Shown in pieces: positions 52,980 through 61,934 of a stretch of DNA of 64,000 nt. Both the position numbers and the translations under genes were made by a program. The notes beneath the pieces were generated by a model. That model was not told the origin of the DNA, searched no databases, and saw only the letters and a program-made list of their open reading frames with translations. Each line of letters opens with the position of its first letter. The stretch's first letter is position 1. The stretch is from Pseudomonas putida (GTDB lineage: Bacteria; Pseudomonadota; Gammaproteobacteria; Pseudomonadales; Pseudomonadaceae), in the NCBI RefSeq assembly GCF_028682455.1, contig NZ_JANHLD010000001.1, forward strand, positions 620,001 through 684,000, read 5' to 3'.

Positions 52980-55900
52980 ATGATCGCCCGACTGACTGGC
53001 ACTGCGCCGGCCACTCTGTACCCTGATTTTCTCGATGCCCTGCGCAGTGCAGGTTTTCGTGGCCAGCTCAGCGCTGACTACGCCACCCGCACGGTGCTGG
53101 CCACCGACAACTCGATCTACCAGCGCCTGCCCCAGGCCGCGGTGTTTCCCGTGGACGCCGACGACGTCGCCCGCATTGCCACGTTGATGGCAGAGCCGCG
53201 CTTCAAGGCGGTCAAGCTCACCCCCCGTGGCGGCGGCACCGGTACCAATGGCCAGTCGCTGACCGACGGTGTGGTCGTCGATCTGTCGCGGCATATGAAC
53301 ACCATCCTCGAAATCAACGTCGAGGAACGTTGGGTGCGGGTGCAGGCCGGTGTGGTCAAGGACCAGCTCAATGCCGCGCTCAAGCCCCATGGGCTGTTCT
53401 TCGCCCCGGAGCTTTCGACCTCCAACCGTGCCACCGTCGGCGGCATGATCAATACCGACGCCAGCGGCCAGGGCAGCTGCACCTACGGCAAGACCCGCGA
53501 CCACGTGCTGGAGCTGCACAGCGTCTTGCTGGGCGGCCAGCGCCTGCACACCCGGCCCTTGAGCGATGCCGAGCTCGAGGCTGCCTGTGCCGAGCCCGGG
53601 CGTGCCGGTGAGGTGTACCGCACCGCCCGGCAGATCCAGGAAACCCAGGCCGAGCTGATCGAACGGACCTTCCCCAAGCTCAACCGCTGCCTGACCGGCT
53701 ATGACCTGGCGCACCTGCGCGACGAGCAGGGTCGCTTCAACCTCAATAGCGTGCTGTGCGGTGCCGAAGGCTCGTTGGGCTATGTGGTCGAGGCCAAGCT
53801 CAATGTGCTGCCGATCCCCAAGTACGCGGTGCTGGTCAACGTGCGCTACACCAGCTTCATGGACGCCCTGCGCGACGCCAATGCACTGATGGCGCACAAG
53901 CCGCTGTCGATCGAGACCGTCGACTCCAAGGTACTGATGCTGGCGATGAAGGACATCGTCTGGCACAGCGTTGCCGAATACTTCCCCGCCGATGCCGAGC
54001 GCCCGACCCTGGGCATCAACCTGGTGGAGTTCTGCGGTGATGACCCGGCCGAGGTGAATGCGCGGGTACAGGCGTTTGTCGCCCACTTGCAGGCCGACCA
54101 AGGGGTCGAGCGCCTGGGCCACACCCTGGCCGAAGGCGCCGAGGCGGTGACGCGGGTCTACACCATGCGCAAGCGCTCGGTGGGCCTGTTGGGCAACGTC
54201 GAAGGTGAAGTGCGCCCGCAGCCGTTCGTGGAAGATACTGCGGTGCCGCCAGAGCAACTGGCCGACTACATTGCTGATTTCCGTGCGTTGCTCGACAGTT
54301 ATGGCCTGGCCTACGGCATGTTCGGCCACGTCGATGCCGGTGTGCTGCACGTGCGCCCGGCCCTGGACATGAAAGACCCGGCCCAGGCCGCACTGGTCAA
54401 GCCGATTTCCGACGCCGTGGCGGCGTTGACCCTGCGCTACGGTGGCCTGCTGTGGGGCGAGCATGGCAAGGGCCTGCGTTCGGAATACGTGCCCGAGTAC
54501 TTCGGCGAGTTGTACCCGTCGCTGCAGGCGCTCAAGGGCGCGTTCGACCCCCACAACCAGCTCAATCCCGGCAAGATCTGCACCCCGCCAGACAGCGCCC
54601 AGGGCCTGATCAAGGTCGACGAGGCACCGCTGCGTGGCGACTACGACCGCCAGATCGACGAGCGCGTGTGGCAGAGCTTTGGCAGCGCCGTGCACTGTAA
54701 CGGCAACGGCGCCTGCTACAACTACGACCCCAACGACGCCATGTGCCCGTCATGGAAAGCCACCCGCGAACGCCAGCACTCGCCCAAGGGCCGTGCCTCG
54801 CTGATCCGCGAATGGCTGCGCCTGCAGGGCGCCGCCAGTATCGACGTGCTGGCCGTGGCCAAGGGCAAGACGGCCTGGCTCAAGGGTCTGCCGACGCGCC
54901 TGCGCAACAACCTGGCGCGCAGCAAGGGCGAGGCGGACTTTTCCCATGAGGTGTACGACGCCATGGCCGGCTGCCTGGCGTGCAAGTCCTGCGCGGGCCA
55001 GTGCCCGATCAAGGTCAACGTACCGGAGTTTCGCTCGCGCTTCCTCGAGCTCTACCACGGGCGCTACCAGCGGCCGCTGCGTGACTACCTGATCGGCTCG
55101 CTGGAGTTCAGCATCCCGTACCTGGCCCATGCGCCCGGGTTGTACAACGCGGTAATGGGGTCGAAGTGGGTGAGCAAACTGCTGGAGCGTCATGTCGGCA
55201 TGCTCGACAGTCCCTTGATCAGCCGCTACAACCTGCAGGCCACACTGACTCGCTGCAACGTGCGCATGGCCAGTATCCCGGCACTGCGCGAACTGACCCC
55301 GGCCCAGCGCGAGCGCAGCATCGTCCTGGTCCAGGACGCCTTCACCCGCTATTTCGAGACACCGGTGCTGGCGGCCTTTATCGACCTGGTCCACCGCCTG
55401 GGGCACCGCGTGTACCTGGCGCCCTACAGCGCCAATGGCAAGCCGCTGCATGTACAGGGCTTCCTGGGTGCCTTCAACAAAGCGGCGATCCGCAATGCCC
55501 GTCAGCTCAGCGCCCTGGCCGAGTGCGGCGTGCCGCTGGTGGGCCTGGACCCGGCGATGACCCTGGTCTACCGCCAGGAGTACCAGAAGGTGCCGGGCCT
55601 GGGCGGCTGCCCGACCGTGCTGCTGCCCCAGGAGTGGTTGATGGACGTACTGCCCGAGCAGCCGACCCGCGCCACGACCACCTACCGGCTCATGGCCCAC
55701 TGCACCGAGAAGACCAACGTCCCGGCCAGCACCCGCCAGTGGGAACAGGTGTTCGCCCGCCTGGGTCTGAAGTTGTCCACCGAAGCCACCGGCTGCTGCG
55801 GTATGTCCGGTACCTACGGCCACGAAGCCCGCAACCAGGACACCTCGAAGGTGATCTTCGAGCAGTCCTGGGCGGGCAAGCTGGACAAGGAGGGCGAAGC

Positions 55901-56000
55901 CCTGGCGACGGGATATTCCTGCCGCAGCCAGGTCAAGCGTCAGGCCGACCGCACGCTGCGCCATCCGCTGGAAGTGGTGCTGCAGCAGCTCAACGCCTGA
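52980..56000 (+). CDS. ydiJ: Two-domain FAD/Fe-S D-2-hydroxyacid dehydrogenase (YdiJ type)
   Basis: 1006-residue fusion. Residues about 1-520 are an FAD-binding (GlcD-type) oxidase with VKLTPRGGGTGTNGQSLTDGVVVDLSRHM and HVDAGVLHVRPALDMKD. Residues about 560-1006 are an Fe-S reductase half: CLACKSCAGQCPIKVNVPEFRSRF (about 661-684), with a single clear CxxCxxCxxxC cluster, and a heterodisulfide-reductase-like end with ATGCCGMSGTYGHEARNQ (about 937-954). This architecture matches E. coli YdiJ, a D-2-hydroxyglutarate dehydrogenase, whose job is to recover the 2-hydroxyglutarate made by SerA. The divergent LysR gene probably controls it. Confidence 0.9.
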   Translation: MIARLTGTAPATLYPDFLDALRSAGFRGQLSADYATRTVLATDNSIYQRLPQAAVFPVDADDVARIATLMAEPRFKAVKLTPRGGGTGTNGQSLTDGVVVDLSRHMNTILEINVEERWVRVQAGVVKDQLNAALKPHGLFFAPELSTSNRATVGGMINTDASGQGSCTYGKTRDHVLELHSVLLGGQRLHTRPLSDAELEAACAEPGRAGEVYRTARQIQETQAELIERTFPKLNRCLTGYDLAHLRDEQGRFNLNSVLCGAEGSLGYVVEAKLNVLPIPKYAVLVNVRYTSFMDALRDANALMAHKPLSIETVDSKVLMLAMKDIVWHSVAEYFPADAERPTLGINLVEFCGDDPAEVNARVQAFVAHLQADQGVERLGHTLAEGAEAVTRVYTMRKRSVGLLGNVEGEVRPQPFVEDTAVPPEQLADYIADFRALLDSYGLAYGMFGHVDAGVLHVRPALDMKDPAQAALVKPISDAVAALTLRYGGLLWGEHGKGLRSEYVPEYFGELYPSLQALKGAFDPHNQLNPGKICTPPDSAQGLIKVDEAPLRGDYDRQIDERVWQSFGSAVHCNGNGACYNYDPNDAMCPSWKATRERQHSPKGRASLIREWLRLQGAASIDVLAVAKGKTAWLKGLPTRLRNNLARSKGEADFSHEVYDAMAGCLACKSCAGQCPIKVNVPEFRSRFLELYHGRYQRPLRDYLIGSLEFSIPYLAHAPGLYNAVMGSKWVSKLLERHVGMLDSPLISRYNLQATLTRCNVRMASIPALRELTPAQRERSIVLVQDAFTRYFETPVLAAFIDLVHRLGHRVYLAPYSANGKPLHVQGFLGAFNKAAIRNARQLSALAECGVPLVGLDPAMTLVYRQEYQKVPGLGGCPTVLLPQEWLMDVLPEQPTRATTTYRLMAHCTEKTNVPASTRQWEQVFARLGLKLSTEATGCCGMSGTYGHEARNQDTSKVIFEQSWAGKLDKEGEALATGYSCRSQVKRQADRTLRHPLEVVLQQLNA

Positions 56001-56011
56001 CGCTCCTGCAG

Positions 56012-57196
56012 TCAGGGGTAGAACAGCACCAGGCCGAACACTGCAAACACGACCAGGTGCATGAGGCCCTGGATCGGTGAGGTCTTCTGGCTGTTGAAGC
56101 TGAGCATGGTCAGCACAACGGTGATGATGAAGAGCAGGATCTCGGTATTGGAAATCCCCATCACTACCGGCTTGTTGGTGAGCATGCCAATCACCAGCAC
56201 CGCCGGCACCGTGAGGCCTACGGTGGAAACGAACGCGCCCAGGCACAGGTTGATCGCCCGCTGCATTTCGTTGTTGATCGCCGCCTTCACTGCGGTAATG
56301 GACTCGGGGGTGAAGACAATGATCGCGATCAATACACCGCCCACCGCAGTGGGCGCGCCGACGGCCTCGATGCCGTAGTCGGTTACCACGGCCAGGTAAT
56401 GCGCCAGCAACACAATGGGCAGTATCAAGCCGAGCAGCACCAGGGAACGTATCAGGATCTCTTTGCTGTCGAGCGAGGTGTGCTCGTCGGTACGCGGCGC
56501 ATCGCTGTGCGATTGCGGCTGGGCAATGCTCATGTGTCCGGCAGGTGGCTGCATGAAGAAGCGCCGGTGGCTGCGCATTTGCATCCACAGGAACGCTGCA
56601 TACAGCGTCAGGGTCAGTACCGAGATGCCAACTGCCTGGGTAACGCTGAACTCGCCGGCGCTGGAGGTGTAGTTGGGCAGTATCAAGGCAATCCCGGTGA
56701 GCAGCACGATCATCGAGATATAGGCATTGGCGCCCTGGATATTGAACGCCTGCTCGCCGTTGCGCACAGCGCCGGCGATCAGGCAGATACCAATGACCAG
56801 GTTCATGATGATCATCATCACGGCGAAGATCGAATCCCGGCCGATGCTCGGGAAATCCCCCGGCCCGAGCAGGACCGAGGCGATCAGGATCACTTCGATC
56901 GATACGATCGATAACGTCAGGATCAGGGTGCCGTAGGGTTCGCCAAGCTGCTGCGCCAGGTGATCGGCTTCGTGTACCACACCGAATGACGCCATCAGGA
57001 TGGTGAAGAACAGCAGCAGGAACACCCAGGTCGAGGTCAACGAGTTCAGGGTGCTGCCCAGCAGGTCTGCGCCCATCAGCATGAACAGGCCGACCACCAG
57101 CCAGGCGCCGGCCAGCCGCATCCAGGTCGAAAGCGCAATGAGTGGGCGTTTGATCGCCTCGTCGAACAGGGTGTCGTGACGGGGTGCTGTGGTCAT
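56012..57196 (-). CDS. CaCA-family cation/proton antiporter (ChaA-like)
   Basis: 394 residues from ATG 57194-57196 (MTTAPRHDTLFDEAIKRPLIALSTWM), preceded by GGGAGG. About eleven helices. The two Na/Ca-exchanger repeats are visible: AQQLGEPYGTLILTLSIVSIEVILIASVLLG (about 83-113) and IAIIVFTPESITAVKAAINNEMQRAINLCLGAFVSTVGLTVPAVLVIG (about 290-337), each with acidic ion-site residues. The linker QPPAGHMSIAQPQSHSDAPRTDEH is histidine-rich and cytoplasmic. Its ATG lies four bases after the stop of the NuoA-like gene, so the two are one operon. Confidence 0.87.
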   Translation of the reverse strand: MTTAPRHDTLFDEAIKRPLIALSTWMRLAGAWLVVGLFMLMGADLLGSTLNSLTSTWVFLLLFFTILMASFGVVHEADHLAQQLGEPYGTLILTLSIVSIEVILIASVLLGPGDFPSIGRDSIFAVMMIIMNLVIGICLIAGAVRNGEQAFNIQGANAYISMIVLLTGIALILPNYTSSAGEFSVTQAVGISVLTLTLYAAFLWMQMRSHRRFFMQPPAGHMSIAQPQSHSDAPRTDEHTSLDSKEILIRSLVLLGLILPIVLLAHYLAVVTDYGIEAVGAPTAVGGVLIAIIVFTPESITAVKAAINNEMQRAINLCLGAFVSTVGLTVPAVLVIGMLTNKPVVMGISNTEILLFIITVVLTMLSFNSQKTSPIQGLMHLVVFAVFGLVLFYP

Positions 57197-57200
57197 GGCG

Positions 57201-57638
57201 TTAGCCTCCCTGCGAGCAGGATGGATGTTTGGCCTCATGGGTTTTGCCCCGGGGCTTTTTTGCGACGCCGCCATTGAGGGCGCCCATTGCGCCTTCATAG
57301 ACCAGCCCGAGCAGCAGGATGCCGGCGAAGATAGTCGCCCCGATGAATCCGGCCCAGCCTGTTTCCCTCACTGAGACGGCATAGGCAAATAGAAACAGCG
57401 CCTCGGCCTCGAAGATCACGAACAAGATCGCAACCAGGTGGAATTTGGCCGATAGCCGCAGGCGGGCATTGCCCACGGGCAGCATGCCCGATTCGAAGGG
57501 CTCGTTCTTGCTCCGTCCCCAGGCCTTGCCGCCCAGGAAGCTGGAAATACCCAGCATCAGCAGGCAAAGCGTGACAACGCCCAGCAGGAAGACGCCGAAC
57601 GCCCAGTTGTGCGAAATGGTGGCTGTTGTCTCTGTCAT
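57201..57638 (-). CDS. Orphan NuoA-like (NADH dehydrogenase subunit A) paralogue
   Basis: 145 residues, start ATG 57636-57638 ([22 protein letters not shown]). Three membrane helices (about 14-33, 64-86, 95-114). The loop [63 protein letters not shown] is a clear NuoA/ND3 signature, with the FD-x-E motif changed to FEAE. The usual C-terminal GALDW is replaced by GALNGG and a basic tail. There are no other nuo genes nearby; it forms an operon with the antiporter. It is therefore not the complex I subunit in its normal setting. Either it serves the antiporter or it is a spare NuoA. Confidence 0.85.
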   Translation of the reverse strand: MTETTATISHNWAFGVFLLGVVTLCLLMLGISSFLGGKAWGRSKNEPFESGMLPVGNARLRLSAKFHLVAILFVIFEAEALFLFAYAVSVRETGWAGFIGATIFAGILLLGLVYEGAMGALNGGVAKKPRGKTHEAKHPSCSQGG

Positions 57639-57937
57639 TGTTCAGTCCCCGGTATGAATGGATCAACGTGACGTTGGTCATTGAAAGCTTCAGGTGGGGG
57701 CTGGCTAACCACAGGCGCACGGGTCTGACGGGCAGAATCGAAAACGCTGCGCGGGCGAGAAGTACAGGGGAAGGGTAGGGAGTGCGGATACATCGGTCAC
57801 GGCTTGCTTCCTTGGAAGTCCAGGGCCGTCCCCGATCAGTATTCGAGCCTGAGGTCGTCCTCAGGTGAGCGTGTCATGTAGCGAGCGGGACTGTACTGAT
57901 TTTTCCCGCCGATGCCAATGCTTGTGTCCGTCGGCGT
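57639..57937. other. 299-base leader region of the NuoA-like/antiporter operon
   Basis: Between ppx and the NuoA-like gene, both on the minus strand. It has one perfect hairpin, CCTGAGG-TCGT-CCTCAGG (57849-57866), just after the ppx gene, without a T-run. No open frame on either strand is convincing. The length would suit a regulated leader, but I could not match a known riboswitch. Confidence 0.5.
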
Positions 57938-58873
57938 TCAGCGCTGTTGCATCAACCCGTGCAACAAACCAAACCTGAGCCCGGGCTCGGACGGCGTCAT
58001 CTCGGTGATCCCGAACGCCTTGAAGGCTGCCAGCATGATTGCCAATCCGCCGGGCAAGACGTTCTGGCGATGGGGTTGCAGGCCGCCCAGGCGGGTGCAG
58101 TTCACATGCCCGGCATCGAGCAGCAGCACCGCCAGGCGCAACAGGCCGCGATAGGTGATACCGCCTTCGCCGCAGTCGTTCAAGGCATTGGCCCTGAGCA
58201 CCTTGGCCAGCATCCGGGCGGTGCCCGACGAGCCGATTGCCTGCTGCCAGCCCAGGTGACGATAGCGACGGGCAACTTTCTCGAATTGCATCGTGGCGCT
58301 GCGCTCGGCATCCAGCAGGGCCTGTGCCGATACCAGGCCGCCCGGGAAAAACCGTGTGCTCCACGTGCCGCTGCCGATGGTAAGGCTTTCGGTCAGCAGT
58401 GCCTGCTCGCCCCGGCCCAGTATCAGCTCGGTGGAGCCGCCGCCGATGTCCACCACCAGGCGCATGGTATCGGACGCTGGGATGCGATGGCTGACGCCGG
58501 CATACACCAGCTTGGCTTCTTCTTCGCCCGAAATCACATCGATGGGAAAGCCCAGGTGACGCTGGGCATCGCTCAAGAACAGCCGGGCATTGGCGGCTTC
58601 GCGCACCGCGCTGGTGGCCACGGCGCGCACGCGCCCGGGCTCGAAACCGCGCAGTTTCTTGCCAAACCGGGCGAGTGCTTGCCAGCCCCGGTCCAGCGCC
58701 AGTTCATCCAGGGCGCCAGCGCGCAGACCCTCGGCCAGGCGGACGGGTTCGCGCAAGGATTTCACCTCTTCGATCACCCATTGACGGTTCCGCTTGACCG
58801 GTTGGCCGATCATCATGCGAAACGCATTGGACCCCAGGTCAATGGCCGCAAACAGGGAGGTGTCGCCTTTCAT
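57938..58873 (-). CDS. Short Ppx/GppA-family exopolyphosphatase
   Basis: 311 residues, the one-module form, about 190 residues shorter than E. coli Ppx/GppA. ASKHA-fold motifs: FAAIDLGSNAFRMMIG (about 8-23), VRAVATSAVREAANA (about 82-96), DVISGEEEAKLVYAGV, VVDIGGGSTELILG (about 139-152) and GSSGTARMLAK. It hydrolyses polyphosphate or pppGpp; which is unclear for the short form. A full-length ppx is expected elsewhere in the genome. Confidence 0.88.
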   Translation of the reverse strand: MKGDTSLFAAIDLGSNAFRMMIGQPVKRNRQWVIEEVKSLREPVRLAEGLRAGALDELALDRGWQALARFGKKLRGFEPGRVRAVATSAVREAANARLFLSDAQRHLGFPIDVISGEEEAKLVYAGVSHRIPASDTMRLVVDIGGGSTELILGRGEQALLTESLTIGSGTWSTRFFPGGLVSAQALLDAERSATMQFEKVARRYRHLGWQQAIGSSGTARMLAKVLRANALNDCGEGGITYRGLLRLAVLLLDAGHVNCTRLGGLQPHRQNVLPGGLAIMLAAFKAFGITEMTPSEPGLRFGLLHGLMQQR

Positions 58874-58962
58874 CGAGTGTTCCTTGCACGTTCATCGGTA
58901 GCGCTCGAAAGCATGTCCGATGATCTTGCCACTCGATCCATGACGCGTTGATGACAGCGCTA

Positions 58963-58986
58963 TCGCGGGGCAAAGCTGCTCCTACA
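58963..58986. repeat. Single degenerate REP upstream of ppx-like gene
   Basis: ATCGCGGGGCAAAGCTGCTCC, a worn REP that overlaps the stop codon of the 27-residue frame. Confidence 0.65.
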
Positions 58987-59065
58987 GGGGGGAGATGGTG
59001 CCCAACGCGCCGATGCCGATCGCCAGCACCAGAAAGCCAACCACGAAAAATGCAAGCTTGCCCAT
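58982..59065 (-). CDS. 27-residue membrane microprotein
   Basis: ATG 59063-59065 with GGAG at seven bases, stop TAG at 58982-58984. The product begins MGKLAFFVVGFLVLAIGIG and ends TISPL: one hydrophobic helix of about 22 residues with a lysine at position 3, so likely a single-pass inner-membrane peptide. It is too short for automatic calling. Its stop falls in a REP. Hydrophobicity, a good ribosome site and the lack of overlap with other genes support it; homology was not tested. Confidence 0.6.
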   Translation of the reverse strand: MGKLAFFVVGFLVLAIGIGALGTISPL

Positions 59066-59181
59066 ATGAACTCCGAATTGAACAGGAAAGAGGCAAACGC
59101 GCCTTACAGGGCTTTATTGTCGGAGTCTCAGGCAATGCATTACAGATGCAGATAACGCAGAAAAATACGGATCAGAATAAA

Positions 59182-59215
59182 AACGCCCCGACCCGAAACC
59201 TCGGGTCGGGGCGTT
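59182..59215 (-). terminator. Intrinsic terminator of katG
   Basis: AACGCCCCGACCCGA and TCGGGTCGGGGCGTT form a perfect 15-bp stem with a four-base loop, followed on the minus strand by TTTTATT, 13 bases after the katG stop. Confidence 0.9.
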
Positions 59216-59227
59216 GTGGCGCTCCTC

Positions 59228-61507
<2,280 letters not shown>

Positions 61508-61589
61508 CTATCACGGACAGGCAAGCGAAGCGGCAATCTCGTTATCGGCTTGAGGCCCACTGCGGGAGAGGGCGGCTGTCGCCGCTTGG

Positions 61590-61660
61590 TGACCGCCTTC
61601 CCAGAAGCCATCCGGCCGGATCAGTGCAGCGATAAATATAGGCTAGTCGTGGAGAAGGGC
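61590..61660. promoter_or_regulatory. Probable katG promoter region
   Basis: About 100-170 bases upstream of katG, AT-rich ATAAATATAGG on the plus strand (TATATTTAT on the minus strand) gives -10-like hexamers. I could not align a full OxyR ATAG-N7-CTAT site by eye. Confidence 0.3.
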
Positions 61661-61751
61661 GAGGGCTAATAGCGGGAGTATTGGAGGGTGATAGAGCTGC
61701 TGCATATATAAGAGCGGGCTTGCCGTTCAGTCCGTTGTGGTCAGCGATTGC

Positions 61752-61848
61752 CCCGCCACATGCTGCGCCTGTGGGGTGACTATGCCCTGGGCGGGTCGTT
61801 GGAGCGCAGCCGCGCAACTTCATGGTGTCGGTCAAGGCGAGCTTCTAA
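61752..61848 (+). pseudogene. Remnant of a TonB-dependent receptor 3' end
   Basis: Two pieces of a receptor C-terminus: RHMLRLWGDYALGG in one frame (about 61755-61795), then PRNFMVSVKASF and a stop (61810-61848) in another. Intact siderophore receptors read PRH...LWxDYxL, then some 100 residues, then GAPRNFMVSVKASF at the end. So an internal deletion has joined and frameshifted them. The rest of the 448-base gap between katG and the next receptor holds REPs and the katG promoter. Confidence 0.7.
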
Positions 61849-61855
61849 CGCAGGC

Positions 61856-61922
61856 AGGAGCGGGCTTGCCCCGCGATAGCGATCTATCTGACACATCGCA
61901 TCGCGGGGCAAGCCAGCTCCGA
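61856..61922. repeat. REP pair before the TonB-receptor stop
   Basis: GAGCGGGCTTGCCCCGCG and inverted CGCGGGGCAAGCCAGCTCC about 29 bases apart. A truncated copy (GAGCGGGCTTGCC) lies at about 61712-61724. Confidence 0.88.
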
Positions 61923-61934
61923 CCATCGTCCCTT

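Noticed and set aside
57639-57937. Possible yybP-ykoY manganese riboswitch ahead of the antiporter operon
   Set aside because: Long leader before a cation transporter made me look, but the GGGGAGUAG signature and the paired loop elements are not present. A covariance-model search would settle it.
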